From NCBI RefSeq assembly GCF_000005825.2, contig NC_013791.2:2542001-2606000 (forward strand): 64,000 nucleotides of DNA. The letters are read 5' to 3'. The notes beneath the pieces were generated by a model. It saw only the letters and a list, made by a program, of their open reading frames with translations. It ran no database searches and was not told the DNA's origin. Positions 51,492-61,315 of this stretch are shown in pieces. Numbering within the stretch: the first letter of the stretch is position 1; each line of letters begins with the position of its first letter. The position numbers and the translations under genes were made by a program. The stretch comes from Alkalihalophilus pseudofirmus OF4. GTDB taxonomy: Bacteria; Bacillota; Bacilli; Bacillales; Bacillaceae_D.

Positions 51492-54065
51492 TTATAATCC
51501 ACATTTCAACTGTGCACCGCAGCTTGTACATGTATTACAGCCGCCAATATCTTCAACTGTACCCTCTCGGCAAACGGGACACGTATTCCCTACTTCTGAA
51601 CCAAACGTCACATTTGTTGATCGAACTTCTGTAATTGTATTAACGAGAACGACCTTTTTCTTTTCACCCTCAGCTTCCTCAGTTGTTTGTTCGAAAAGCT
51701 CTTTTTGTTCGAAATTATTTTCTTCGGCTTTGAGTGAAAGCACTTGAGCATCCCGGCTGCCATCGACATAAACGGTTCCGCCTTTAGCACCGCCGCGATA
51801 TAGGCGCTCATAAACCGCTTGAACCTGCTCAACTGTGTAGCCTTTAGGAGCATTAACGGTTTTAGATAATGAACTATCAACCCAACGCTGGATAATACAC
51901 TGAACATCTGCATGAGCTTCTGGTGATAATTCCATTGTAGAAATGAACCACTCTGGTAATTCGTCCGCAGAAGCCTCTGGGTGGCTGTTTAAGTACTCTT
52001 CCACAATTCCTGCTTTCACTTCGATAAATTTACCAAGGCGTCCGCTTCGGAAATAAGAGAATGAGAAGTATGGCTCAAGACCTGTAGATACCCCCACCAT
52101 CGTTCCTGTGCTTCCTGTTGGGGCAACCGTTAGTAAATGAGAATTGCGAATTCCATACGCCAGCACGCCTTCACGGATATCCTCAGGCATTTTTTTCATG
52201 TAGCCTGTATTAATGAATGCTTCTCGTAATGCTTTCGTCTCTTCTTCATTTTGACCAATTAAGTATGGGAAACTGCCTTTCTCTTTTGCTAACTCAATGC
52301 TTGTGCGATAAGCCGTCGTTGCAATCGTTTCAAATACTTGATCAACTAATTGGTTGCCTTTCTCTGATCCATAGACCGTCTCAGCGTAGATAAGCAGATC
52401 ATGTAAACCCATTACTCCAAGTCCGACACGACGCTCTCCTTTTGCTTGCTTCGTATTATCCTCTAAGAAATACGGTGTAGCATCAATGACATTATCTTGC
52501 ATACGTACGCCGACTTCAACCGTCCGTTTTAATTTATCAAAGTTAACTGTTTTTGTTTCCTTATCAGCCATCTCTGCTAAGTTAATTGCAGCGAGATTAC
52601 AAACAGAATACGGAGCAAGCGGCTGCTCTCCACAAGGGTTAGTCGCGACTACTTTTTGTCCGTATGCCTTAGCGTTCGTCATATCATTAGCATTGTCGAT
52701 GAAGAAAATACCTGGTTCTGCACTATACGTGGCGCAAATATTAATCAGGTTCCATAGTTCTTTAGCTCGAATTAGGCGATAGGTTCGAACACCGTATCCC
52801 ATCTCGCGCCATTCACGCACATCTCCGATTTCATGCCATGTTTCATTGTAAGACTCCATTTCCTCCGCCGTATAATTTTCTACATCAGGGAAGCGAAGTG
52901 CGTACTCCTCATCGTTTTCAACAGCCTCCATAAACTCTTTCGTTAACGTAATGGAGATATTAGCGCCTGTTAAAAACTCTGGGTTGTTGACCTTGTATGT
53001 TCCGCCTGTCATTAATTTATCTTCCGCTTCTTGAATGACTTTTGTATCAAAGCCTCCCTGGCCTTCAACATTCCTGAAGTTCACGATCCCTTGATACATT
53101 GCTTCTTCAACTGGAGAAAGCGGGGTGAAACTTAGTTTTTCTTTTACTAGGCGACGAATTTGTTCATCATTTGTCTGTTCTAATAAGAAACGCAAAATAC
53201 GCGGATTCTGCATTTTAGATATGATGAATTCTAAAATATCAGGATGCCAATCAGCCAACATAATCATCTGCGCTCCGCGTCTTGACCCTCCCTGCTCAAC
53301 TAAATGAGTAAGCTTGGCGATATCATCAAGCCATGAAACTGAACCAGAAGATTTCCCATTCACGCCCCTTGCAAGCGTATTGCGCGGTCTTAGAGTTGAT
53401 CCATTTGTTCCGACTCCGCCGCCTCGGCTCATGATCTCCATCACTTGTTTACGATGCTCAGAAATCCCTTCACGTGAATCTTTAACAAAAGGCATTACAT
53501 AACAATTGAAATATGTAACGTCTGTTTTAGCACCTGCTCCGTAAAGAACTCGCCCTGCAGGAATGAAGTTCATATTGACTAACTCGCTGTAAAACTGTTC
53601 AAAAGACTCTTGGCGACGCGCTGCATCTTCTTCGACTGATGCCAAACCGGTTGCATTACGCTTAGCAATTTGCTCATAGAACAACTCTAACGGCTTTTCA
53701 ATTGTATCTAGTGAACGTGTTACGAGGCCGCTTTCTGCCTCTTCCCCTTCTAATACCCCGCGGAACTCTTCATCTACAAGAACTTTCGCTTTGTTATCTT
53801 CGCGGTTTAATTCAACCACAAAACCAAATCCTCTTGCTGGGAACTTAGGGTCTGCTTTAACAGTTAATACAACAAAATCTCCTACAGCTAATGTTTTCTT
53901 CTCCGTATCCTTAAACGTATAACGGTCAAGCATAACAAGTCTAGACACACCCTTTTTCGTTATGTGCATGTCTTCCGTTATTGGATGAACTTGTGAAAAT
54001 TGTGCAATGTCTTTATTTAATTTCTCCACATTGACACGCATCACGTTCGCCATCGTCATCGCCAT
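51492..54065 (-). CDS. nrdJ: Adenosylcobalamin-dependent (class II) ribonucleotide reductase
   Basis: This enzyme makes deoxyribonucleotides using coenzyme B12 and needs no oxygen. The 857 residues hold the class II catalytic barrel with SRGGGVGTNGSTLRPR, the substrate motif NPCGEQPL carrying the active Cys near residue 478, GLGVMGLHDLL, and VAPTGSTGTMVG. The C-terminal tail has zinc-type pairs (CPVC, CNTCTSCG) and ends KCGL. AAGGAGG lies eight bases before the ATG. Tandem NrdR boxes lie upstream. B. subtilis uses a class I enzyme, so this gene marks a difference in lifestyle or oxygen use. Confidence 0.95.
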   Translation of the reverse strand: MAMTMANVMRVNVEKLNKDIAQFSQVHPITEDMHITKKGVSRLVMLDRYTFKDTEKKTLAVGDFVVLTVKADPKFPARGFGFVVELNREDNKAKVLVDEEFRGVLEGEEAESGLVTRSLDTIEKPLELFYEQIAKRNATGLASVEEDAARRQESFEQFYSELVNMNFIPAGRVLYGAGAKTDVTYFNCYVMPFVKDSREGISEHRKQVMEIMSRGGGVGTNGSTLRPRNTLARGVNGKSSGSVSWLDDIAKLTHLVEQGGSRRGAQMIMLADWHPDILEFIISKMQNPRILRFLLEQTNDEQIRRLVKEKLSFTPLSPVEEAMYQGIVNFRNVEGQGGFDTKVIQEAEDKLMTGGTYKVNNPEFLTGANISITLTKEFMEAVENDEEYALRFPDVENYTAEEMESYNETWHEIGDVREWREMGYGVRTYRLIRAKELWNLINICATYSAEPGIFFIDNANDMTNAKAYGQKVVATNPCGEQPLAPYSVCNLAAINLAEMADKETKTVNFDKLKRTVEVGVRMQDNVIDATPYFLEDNTKQAKGERRVGLGVMGLHDLLIYAETVYGSEKGNQLVDQVFETIATTAYRTSIELAKEKGSFPYLIGQNEEETKALREAFINTGYMKKMPEDIREGVLAYGIRNSHLLTVAPTGSTGTMVGVSTGLEPYFSFSYFRSGRLGKFIEVKAGIVEEYLNSHPEASADELPEWFISTMELSPEAHADVQCIIQRWVDSSLSKTVNAPKGYTVEQVQAVYERLYRGGAKGGTVYVDGSRDAQVLSLKAEENNFEQKELFEQTTEEAEGEKKKVVLVNTITEVRSTNVTFGSEVGNTCPVCREGTVEDIGGCNTCTSCGAQLKCGL

Positions 54066-54223
54066 TCACGTCTCCTCCTTTAATTAAACCACTAAAACAT
54101 TTATTAAAAACTAAATTTAAATAAACTCAATCAAAATAAACTCAACAATAATGGAATTGCCAGGTGCATGTCCTTGTCTAAGTTTTTATTCTTGGGTAAG
54201 TCTACCACAGGTCTATACCCTGA

Positions 54224-54271
54224 TTCAATATATAGTATTCCTTTTTCGGAAATAAACACTATATATTGTGT
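54224..54271 (-). promoter_or_regulatory. Tandem NrdR boxes upstream of nrdJ
   Basis: ACACTATATATTGTGT (54256-54271) matches the NrdR palindrome almost perfectly, and TTCAATATATAGTATT (54224-54239) is a weaker copy. Their centres are 32 bases apart, three helical turns, as for known NrdR operators. They sit about 160-205 bases before nrdJ. The remaining 54066-54532 interval is AT-rich with no gene seen; a minus-strand TTGACA (plus 54293-54298) may be the -35. Confidence 0.8.
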
Positions 54272-54532
54272 TAAATTAAATTTTATCCTGATTTGTCAAA
54301 CTTGAAACAGCTAAAAAAGACAAGCATATATGAGTTTAACAGATATTTAATTTGATTTTCCCGTTAATTTGAACCAATTTCTCTCTTGCCAAAGATAGGA
54401 CAAAAGTCAAACCCTTATCTGCTCTCAATTCGACAAAGCGAGAGAAAATGATTGACAAAATTTTTTTTGGATGTTCAGATAATGAGGATAACTATCTGAA
54501 AATCTGAATTACTAGAGCTGGAGGTTTTACTT

Positions 54533-55366
54533 ATGAAATATGTTCTCATTGACCAAGATATTGTACCTAAAGAAAAAGCCGGCATAGACTTTGATGATCG
54601 CGGCTATCATTTTGGTGACGGAATTTATGAAGTTATTCGCATATATAACGGCAAACCATTTACGATAAATCAACATCTAGATCGTCTTTATGAGAGCGCA
54701 AAAAAACTTGATATCCCTCTCTCAACAACGAGAGAGACGTTTACTGAGCTTATAAATGAATTGATTATAAAAAATACCATTGAAACAGGAATTGTCTATA
54801 TTCAATTAACACGCGGCTTACAGCCAAGGAACCATTTATACCAACGTGAAATCTCACCCGTTCTAACTGGTTTTGCTGAAAACCTAGAGCGTAAAGAAGA
54901 GCTATTAACTAACGGAGTCGACTTATGGCTCACAAAAGATATCCGTTGGCTGCGCTGTGACATTAAAACGATAAACTTACTTGGTAACATAATGGCAAAG
55001 CGAGAAGCAGCTGATCACAATTGCCATGAAGCCATCATGCACAGAGATGGTACGGTGACTGAGGGCTCGTCATCAAACCTGTTCCTAATAAAAGATTCCA
55101 CCCTCTATACTCATCCTGCCACAAACTTAATTTTAAACGGCATCACTAGACAAGTTGTCATCAAGCTTGCTAAAGAAGCTGGGCTGCATGTAGTAGAAGA
55201 AGCCTTCCCAGTCGATGTACTAGCGATTGCAGATGAAGCTTTTATAACTAGCACAACGATGGAAGTAACCCCTGTTCGGTCGATTACAGGTGATGTCTCA
55301 GCAACGCTTGAGATTGGTCCTATCACAAGACAGCTGCAAGAAGCCTTCAAGCAGCTGCTGCCATAA
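54533..55366 (+). CDS. dat: D-amino acid aminotransferase
   Basis: This PLP enzyme interconverts D-alanine and D-glutamate, supplying wall precursors. The class IV aminotransferase fold shows DRGYHFGDGIYEVIRIYNG near residue 22, the PLP Lys in LLGNIMAKREAAD near 145, the Glu/Ser phosphate site in GTVTEGSSSNLF and TTMEVTPV near 240. Length 277 is that of Bacillus Dat. GGAGG precedes the ATG. It could also be a related branched-chain or 4-amino-4-deoxychorismate enzyme, but the D-specific blocks favour Dat. Confidence 0.9.
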   Translation: MKYVLIDQDIVPKEKAGIDFDDRGYHFGDGIYEVIRIYNGKPFTINQHLDRLYESAKKLDIPLSTTRETFTELINELIIKNTIETGIVYIQLTRGLQPRNHLYQREISPVLTGFAENLERKEELLTNGVDLWLTKDIRWLRCDIKTINLLGNIMAKREAADHNCHEAIMHRDGTVTEGSSSNLFLIKDSTLYTHPATNLILNGITRQVVIKLAKEAGLHVVEEAFPVDVLAIADEAFITSTTMEVTPVRSITGDVSATLEIGPITRQLQEAFKQLLP

Positions 55367-55376
55367 CAAAATAAAT

Positions 55377-55409
55377 AGAAAAGGCCCTGGCAGATTCCAG
55401 GCCTTTTCT
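55377..55409. terminator. Two-way terminator between dat and lipM
   Basis: A long stem (55377-55390 with 55397-55409, one bulge) with T-rich sequence on the plus side lies between converging dat and lipM, two bases from the lipM stop. Confidence 0.8.
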
Positions 55410-55410
55410 A

Positions 55411-56250
55411 TTATTTACGGTAGTTCCAGCTATCTTGTTCATACCTTTCCCGAGCAATTTTCCATACTTCTGCTTCCTCATCCATAGTTAATGAATAAGG
55501 TTCAAGAGTAATGCCTAACCCTTTTTCAAAACCATAATGAAAGGCCTCTTTTGCCTCCTCCATTGTAAGAGGGGTTTTGCGAAGAGCATTTATTGCCACT
55601 GCTTTATTTTTAAAGTTTTTCTGCATTCTTTCACGTACACGTTCACTTGGATAATTAAACAGGTCAAATAGCTTATCCTCATCAATATCTAAGATAATTG
55701 AGCCGTGCTGCAAAATAACTCCTTTTTGCCTCGTTTGAGCACTCCCTGCCACTTTTCTGCCTTCTACAACCAGTTCATACCAAGAAGGCGCATCAAAACA
55801 AACAGCTGAGCGAGGGTTTTTCAACGCATTTTTTTCTTCATCTGTACGAGGTACCGCAAAATAAGCATCAAGTCCTACTTTTTTAAACCCTTCTAGAATA
55901 CCTTCTGAGATCACACGATACGCCTCAGTAACAGTCGCTGGCATTTCAGGATGGTCTTCTGAAACAATCACACTATATGTAAGTTCTTGATCATGCAGAA
56001 CTCCACGTCCTCCGGTAGGCCTTCTGACAAATCCTAACCCATAATCCTTAACTGCCTGCATATTAACTTCTTTTTCTACTTTTTGAAAGTAACCAATGGA
56101 GAGAGTTGCAGGGTTCCACCCGTAAAATCTGATGGTCGGTGGTATCTTCCCTTTACTATGCCAGTCTAGCAATGCTTCATCTAAAGCCATATTATAAGCA
56201 GGTGAACAATTACCCGAATCAATAAAACGCCATGTTTCATTCATATTCAT
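55411..56250 (-). CDS. lipM: Octanoyltransferase LipM
   Basis: LipM moves octanoate from acyl carrier protein to GcvH for lipoate synthesis. The 279 residues have the biotin/lipoate ligase-like fold with [19 protein letters not shown] near residue 77, the catalytic Cys in [25 protein letters not shown] (key parts CFDAPS and GSAQ) near 150, and GSIILDID. Length is normal. It lies near the glycine cleavage genes, whose H protein it would serve, and converges on dat. Confidence 0.93.
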   Translation of the reverse strand: MNMNETWRFIDSGNCSPAYNMALDEALLDWHSKGKIPPTIRFYGWNPATLSIGYFQKVEKEVNMQAVKDYGLGFVRRPTGGRGVLHDQELTYSVIVSEDHPEMPATVTEAYRVISEGILEGFKKVGLDAYFAVPRTDEEKNALKNPRSAVCFDAPSWYELVVEGRKVAGSAQTRQKGVILQHGSIILDIDEDKLFDLFNYPSERVRERMQKNFKNKAVAINALRKTPLTMEEAKEAFHYGFEKGLGITLEPYSLTMDEEAEVWKIARERYEQDSWNYRK

Positions 56251-56442
56251 CGCTTCTTTCTGTATGCTATCATCTAAAGTTCCAACCTAGTGTAACAAAA
56301 TCACTAAAGAGAGCCAAGTAGGTTGCTTTGATATTCTGTGACTAATTAACATCGATTCACATATAGCAATTGCTAATTCCTGTCTAGATAGATATAATTT
56401 AATGAGAAATGATGTATTTGTAGAAGGAGTGTACGTAGATTT

Positions 56443-56820
56443 ATGATGATTTACTTATGGCTGATTCTTTTAGCACTAGTGGTGTATGCAGTATTTAAAC
56501 GTTTCTATACGCCTAAATACTTAACTACATTAACACAGGAAGATTTCATTAAAGGGTATCGAAAGGCGCAATTAATCGATGTACGTGAACCACGTGAATA
56601 TGAGGGCGGGCATATTCTAGGCTCAAGAAACATTCCTATGTCCCAGTTACGTCAGCGCGCCAACGAAGTCCGTACCGACCAGCCTGTATACCTTTATTGC
56701 CAATCAGGAGCTAGAAGCAGACAAGCTGCTCAATTCCTTAAAAAGAAACGCGGTGTGGAAGATCTCTATCACCTTCAAGGCGGCTTCAAAAAATGGACAG
56801 GCAAAATCAAGAAAAAATAA
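56443..56820 (+). CDS. yqhL: Membrane-anchored rhodanese-like protein (YqhL)
   Basis: The 125-residue product has one N-terminal membrane helix (about 2-19) and a rhodanese domain with the active-site loop YCQSGARSRQAA (Cys near 87) and QLIDVREPREYEGGHI. It could carry sulfane sulfur at the membrane; the partner is unknown. It is divergent from lipM and converges on gcvPB, as in B. subtilis. Confidence 0.88.
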   Translation: MMIYLWLILLALVVYAVFKRFYTPKYLTTLTQEDFIKGYRKAQLIDVREPREYEGGHILGSRNIPMSQLRQRANEVRTDQPVYLYCQSGARSRQAAQFLKKKRGVEDLYHLQGGFKKWTGKIKKK

Positions 56821-56828
56821 GCATAAAG

Positions 56829-56856
56829 AAAGAGGCTGATATATCAGCCTCTTTTA
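56829..56856. terminator. Two-way terminator between yqhL and gcvPB
   Basis: An 11-base stem (56829-56839 with 56844-56854) with a short loop is followed by TTTTATTT on the plus strand and ends both converging units. Confidence 0.8.
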
Positions 56857-56857
56857 T

Positions 56858-58318
56858 TTATGCTTTTTGATACCTAAGGATTGGCTTTCTCGCAGCAGTC
56901 GTCTCATCTAAGCGGCTGATAACCGTATGATGAGGAGCTTCTTGGACTACTTCTGGACTTTCTTCTGCTTCTCTTGCTATTTGAATCATCGCATCAACAA
57001 ATTCATCAAGCGTTTCTTTTGACTCTGTTTCAGTCGGCTCAAACATCATGCACTCCTCTACATTGAGCGGGAAGTAGATGGTCGGAGGATGATAGCCAAA
57101 GTCTAGAAGGCGTTTGGCCATATCGAGCGTTCTTACACCGAGCTTCTTTTGTCTGCGTCCTGATATAACAAATTCATGTTTACAATGCTGTGTATACGGC
57201 AGATCGAAATGCGGCTCTAGTCTGCGCATCATGTAATTAGCATTTAACACGGCATATTCAGAGACCTTTCTCAACCCTTCTGGTCCCATTGTACGGATAT
57301 ACGTATACGCACGTACATTGATCCCATAATTTCCATAATACGGCTTCACTCGTCCAATCGACTTCGGACGATCATATTCAAAGCGGTACGTATTCTGTTC
57401 TTTCACTAAAACAGGTTTAGGTAGAAATGGAATCAATTCTTTTTTCACTCCGACAGGACCAGATCCAGGGCCGCCGCCTCCGTGAGGACCAGTAAACGTC
57501 TTATGCAGGTTTAAATGGACCACATCAAAGCCCATATCACCCGGCCTTGCTATTCCTAGAATCGCATTTGAATTGGCTCCGTCGTAATAAAGTTTACCGC
57601 CGGCGTCATGAATAATGGCAGCCATTTCTTCGATATAGGTTTCAAAAAGACCTAATGTGTTAGGGTTTGTCAGCATTAATGCCGCCGTATCAGGTCCTAC
57701 CACTTCTCTTAAGTGATCAAGATCTACGAGTCCCTCTCCATTGGTTCGAACCGTAATCGACTCAAAACCTGCTACAGTCGCTGAAGCCGGGTTGGTCCCA
57801 TGAGCTGAGTCGGGCACAATGACTTTTGTGCGCTCGGTGTCGCCATTTGCTTCATGGAAAGCACGAATCATCATTAATCCAGTCCATTCTCCATGAGCTC
57901 CAGCAGCTGGCTGCAGCGTCACTTCATCCATCCCTGTAATCTCAGCAAGAGAAGTTTGCAGGTCATATAGTAATTCAAGGGACCCTTGAACCTGATCTTC
58001 CGCCTGATATGGGTGAACATAAGCTAGCCCCTCATAACGAGCGACATTTTCATTAATTTTAGGATTATACTTCATCGTACATGACCCTAATGGGTAAAAA
58101 CCTGAATCTACACCATGATTACGAGTAGACAGGGCAGTATAATGACGCATAATCTGAAGCTCTGACACCTCTGGCAGTTCAGCTGCCTGCTCTCGAATAA
58201 ATTCCTCAGGCAATAACGCCTCCAGTGACTCACAAGGTATATCAAGGTCAGGCAAGCTATGCCCGACTCTGCCTTCTTTACTTAATTCAAAAATGAGCGG
58301 CTGGTCTTGACTGTTCAT
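56858..58318 (-). CDS. gcvPB: Glycine dehydrogenase (decarboxylating) subunit 2
   Basis: This PLP-carrying half of the P protein decarboxylates glycine and passes the aminomethyl group to GcvH. The PLP Lys is in [19 protein letters not shown] near residue 270; [11 protein letters not shown] and GTNPASA blocks are present. Length 486 is normal. Its ATG overlaps the gcvPA stop by four bases. Confidence 0.96.
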   Translation of the reverse strand: MNSQDQPLIFELSKEGRVGHSLPDLDIPCESLEALLPEEFIREQAAELPEVSELQIMRHYTALSTRNHGVDSGFYPLGSCTMKYNPKINENVARYEGLAYVHPYQAEDQVQGSLELLYDLQTSLAEITGMDEVTLQPAAGAHGEWTGLMMIRAFHEANGDTERTKVIVPDSAHGTNPASATVAGFESITVRTNGEGLVDLDHLREVVGPDTAALMLTNPNTLGLFETYIEEMAAIIHDAGGKLYYDGANSNAILGIARPGDMGFDVVHLNLHKTFTGPHGGGGPGSGPVGVKKELIPFLPKPVLVKEQNTYRFEYDRPKSIGRVKPYYGNYGINVRAYTYIRTMGPEGLRKVSEYAVLNANYMMRRLEPHFDLPYTQHCKHEFVISGRRQKKLGVRTLDMAKRLLDFGYHPPTIYFPLNVEECMMFEPTETESKETLDEFVDAMIQIAREAEESPEVVQEAPHHTVISRLDETTAARKPILRYQKA

Positions 58319-59658
58319 ACTAACGCCCCCAATTCTTTTGCAAATTGATCGATTTCTTCTTTCGTACGCACTTCAGTTACACATACAAGCATGTGATCTT
58401 GATATTCAGGGTAATAGAACCCTAAATCATAACCCCCAATAAAGCCTTTATCTAATAAACCCTGATTTATTTCTTCAATCGGCTTCCCGAGCTTAATGAT
58501 AAATTCATTGTACGACGGAGCTCCTTCGAGAACCTCTACACCATTTTCTTTCAATTGCTTTTTCGCGTAGGCAGCCTTCTGCAGATTCTGATAGGCTGCT
58601 TCTTTCATTCCAGCCTTTCCAAGCGCAGTCATAGCAACAGAAGCAGCCAGAGCATTAAGTGCCTGATTGGAACAAATATTAGACGTCGCCTTTTCCCGGC
58701 GGATATGCTGCTCACGTGCCTGCAATGTCAAGACAAATCCACGCTGTCCATTTTCATCAGTTGTCTGTCCGACAAGACGGCCAGGCACTTTTCTCATTAA
58801 CTTTTTCGTCGTAGCAAAGTATCCGCAATGAGGTCCGCCATATTGGGGTGCAATACCAAATGGCTGAGCGTCCCCAACAACAATATCTGCCCCGTATTCA
58901 CCTGGTGATTTTAGGAGACCTAGCGCCATTGGGTTGCTTGATACGACAAACATTGCTTTATCAGAGTGTGTAATTTCCTCAATCTTATCAAGTGATTCTA
59001 AGTTTCCGAAGAAATTTGGGTACTGTACAATCACACACGCAGTATCTTCACTGTATGCTTTTTTCAGTGCATTAAGATCAGTCACACCATCAGCCACATC
59101 AACCTCAACTACATTTAATCGCTGCCCGTAAGCATTTGTCTTCAGTACTTCTCTTGCTTCTGGATGGACGGCTTTTGAAACGAGTATTGTTTTCTTTTTT
59201 GTTTGACCAGCACTCATCATTGCCGCTTCCGCTAGTGCAGTTGGGCCATCATACATAGATGAGTTAGCGAGGTCCATTCCTGTTAGTTCACTAATCATCG
59301 TCTGAAATTCAAAAATAGCCTGCAGTTCTCCTTGGGAAATTTCCGGTTGATAAGGAGTATACGCAGTGTAAAATTCAGAGCGGGATATTACATGATCAAC
59401 GATTGAAGGAATATAATGCTCATATACTCCAGCACCTAAGAAAGACGTTTTTTGTTTAAGGGAAACATTCTTTGCTGCCAAACCTTGAAAATATTTCACA
59501 AGTTGAGGCTCTTTTAATGCTTTAGGGATCGTTAATTCCCCTTTAAATCGTATCGCTTCTGGAATATCTGAAAATAATTCTTCAATGCTGTCGACCCCAA
59601 TAGTATGAAGCATATCTTTTTCATCTTGTTCGGTCATAGGTAAATAGCGATTCGTCAT
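58315..59658 (-). CDS. gcvPA: Glycine dehydrogenase (decarboxylating) subunit 1
   Basis: The non-PLP half of the split P protein of the glycine cleavage system. It has [18 protein letters not shown] near residue 70, [19 protein letters not shown] near 98, and [24 protein letters not shown] reduced to GGPHCGYFA near 275. Length 447 is typical. It follows gcvT by about 58 bases in the riboswitch-controlled operon. Confidence 0.96.
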   Translation of the reverse strand: MTNRYLPMTEQDEKDMLHTIGVDSIEELFSDIPEAIRFKGELTIPKALKEPQLVKYFQGLAAKNVSLKQKTSFLGAGVYEHYIPSIVDHVISRSEFYTAYTPYQPEISQGELQAIFEFQTMISELTGMDLANSSMYDGPTALAEAAMMSAGQTKKKTILVSKAVHPEAREVLKTNAYGQRLNVVEVDVADGVTDLNALKKAYSEDTACVIVQYPNFFGNLESLDKIEEITHSDKAMFVVSSNPMALGLLKSPGEYGADIVVGDAQPFGIAPQYGGPHCGYFATTKKLMRKVPGRLVGQTTDENGQRGFVLTLQAREQHIRREKATSNICSNQALNALAASVAMTALGKAGMKEAAYQNLQKAAYAKKQLKENGVEVLEGAPSYNEFIIKLGKPIEEINQGLLDKGFIGGYDLGFYYPEYQDHMLVCVTEVRTKEEIDQFAKELGALV

Positions 59659-59716
59659 GTTGCTAGCTCCTCCTCATCCTTATAGACACTTCTTGTGTAC
59701 ACATTCTCTTACTCAC

Positions 59717-60814
59717 TTATGAACGTTTATAAAAAGGTGTTTTTACAACCATTGCCTTTAGCGTTTTTTTACGCACTTGAACGTACACTTCTGTCCCTGC
59801 TTCCGTATACTCACTGTCTATAACAGCTAGTCCTACATTTTTTTTAAGTGTAGGGGACTGTGTTCCTGTTGTGACAAAGCCAATCTGTTTATCATTTGCT
59901 AATACTTCATACCCTGTCCGCGGGATTCCCTTATCAACCATTTCAAGACCAACGAGTTTTCTTTTAAGCCCTTCTTCTTTTTGCTTTTTCAATGCGTCCT
60001 TGCCAATAAAGTCTTCTTCCTTGCCTACCTTAACTGCAAATCCTATACCAGCTTCAAGAGGGGAGATCTCACTTGTTAATTCTTGGCCATAAAGAGGCAG
60101 CTTCGCTTCAAATCTCAACGTATCACGCGCACCTAACCCGCATGGCACTAACCCTTTACTGCTTCCTGTCTCAAGCAGCCTGCTCCATAATTCAGCTGCC
60201 TGCTCCGCCTGCAAATAAATTTCAAACCCATCCTCGCCCGTATAGCCAGTTCTAGACACTAACGCCTTTATACCAGATAGATCGACATCATCTTGAAAGC
60301 GAAAAAAGCGTATGTCACTTAAGTCTTGATCTGTAAGTGTCTGCAAGATCTCTTCTGCAATTGGTCCCTGTATCGCTAATTGAGCAATATCGTCTGAAAT
60401 ATTATTCACTTCAACACCAGCGATTTTATGTTGATTGAGCCAATCCATATCCTTATCAATATTAGAAGCATTAATGACGAGCAAGTAATCGTCTTCCGAT
60501 TTTCTATAGATAAGGAGATCATCAACAGTCCCCCCATTCGGATAGCACATAGCGGTATATTGTGCTTGATTATCCACCAGTTTGCTAACATCATTTGTCA
60601 TCATCTTTTGTAAGTAGGCTAACGCATTATCTCCTTTAACCTCGACTTCGCCCATATGAGACACGTCAAATAATCCTGCTTTTGTTCTGACTGCTTCATG
60701 TTCTTCTTTAATGCTTAAAAATTGAACAGGCAGATCCCATCCGCCGAAATCAATCGTTTTAGCTCCTGCTTTTTGATATTCTTCAAATAAAGGGGTGCGC
60801 TTTAACGTTGTCAT
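59717..60814 (-). CDS. gcvT: Glycine cleavage system aminomethyltransferase
   Basis: The T protein releases ammonia from the aminomethyl-lipoyl arm of GcvH and gives methylene-THF. It has [17 protein letters not shown] near residue 22, [13 protein letters not shown] near 48 and the catalytic Asp in [16 protein letters not shown]. The ATG at 60812-60814, six bases behind GGAGG, is preferred to one three bases upstream and to the longer open frame (365 residues). It is the first gene after the glycine riboswitch. Confidence 0.96.
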   Translation of the reverse strand: MTTLKRTPLFEEYQKAGAKTIDFGGWDLPVQFLSIKEEHEAVRTKAGLFDVSHMGEVEVKGDNALAYLQKMMTNDVSKLVDNQAQYTAMCYPNGGTVDDLLIYRKSEDDYLLVINASNIDKDMDWLNQHKIAGVEVNNISDDIAQLAIQGPIAEEILQTLTDQDLSDIRFFRFQDDVDLSGIKALVSRTGYTGEDGFEIYLQAEQAAELWSRLLETGSSKGLVPCGLGARDTLRFEAKLPLYGQELTSEISPLEAGIGFAVKVGKEEDFIGKDALKKQKEEGLKRKLVGLEMVDKGIPRTGYEVLANDKQIGFVTTGTQSPTLKKNVGLAVIDSEYTEAGTEVYVQVRKKTLKAMVVKTPFYKRS

Positions 60815-60882
60815 CATTGTCCTCCTTTGTGTTAAAACAAACACTATTCAGAAATTTAATTATGAAGATAGGCTGGGTAAAC

Positions 60883-60929
60883 AAAAAAAGGACAGGGCTA
60901 TACACATACGATGTATAACCCTGTCCTTT
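60883..60929 (-). terminator. Riboswitch-controlled terminator of the gcv operon
   Basis: An 18-base stem (AAAGGACAGGG arm at 60912-60929 on the plus strand as its complement, with 60887-60904) and a run of seven T on the minus strand lie between the riboswitch and gcvT. Its 5' arm is also the 3' closing strand of the second aptamer, so folding of one excludes the other. Confidence 0.88.
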
Positions 60930-61090
60930 AACCAGAAAGTTTCGTTCTATTAAGAACTGTCTTCGTAGGTGGCTCAACATTTGAGCACTCTCCAGAGCTG
61001 CGTCCTGTAAGAGTCTTCTTTGCCTGAGAGATTCACAAATTTTGCTTGCTCCTTCGGCGCTGCGCAGCTAATACGCAGTCTCTCCCCCTA
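60919..61090 (-). promoter_or_regulatory. Glycine riboswitch (tandem gcvT element)
   Basis: On the minus strand the first aptamer has GGGGAGAGACTGC, GCGCCGAAGGAGCAA, AATCTCTCAGGCAAA and the ACTCTTACAGGACGCAG block. The second begins CTCTGGAGAGTGC and ends ACTTTCTGGTTAAAGGACAGGG. This is the tandem glycine sensor of Bacillus gcvT operons, where glycine binding holds the 3' strand and prevents the terminator, turning the operon on. The second aptamer is diverged, with CCACCTACGAAGACAG in place of the usual CACCGAAGGGG core. Confidence 0.92.
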
Positions 61091-61315
61091 CTTTCATCCG
61101 CAAAAGCTTCACTTTTATAGGATCATTTTTCATGTTTTCACTTGAATTGGTACATACTAGAAAAGAAAAACGAATTTATTCTACTATCCATCAATACACT
61201 CTATGATTTAATCTACTTTTACAGAATTTGACGAATTGTCTGTTTCCTTCTACTCATATCCTACCAAGACGATTCAAATGGCGCAATAGTTTCTTTTAGG
61301 AAAGGAAAGATAACC

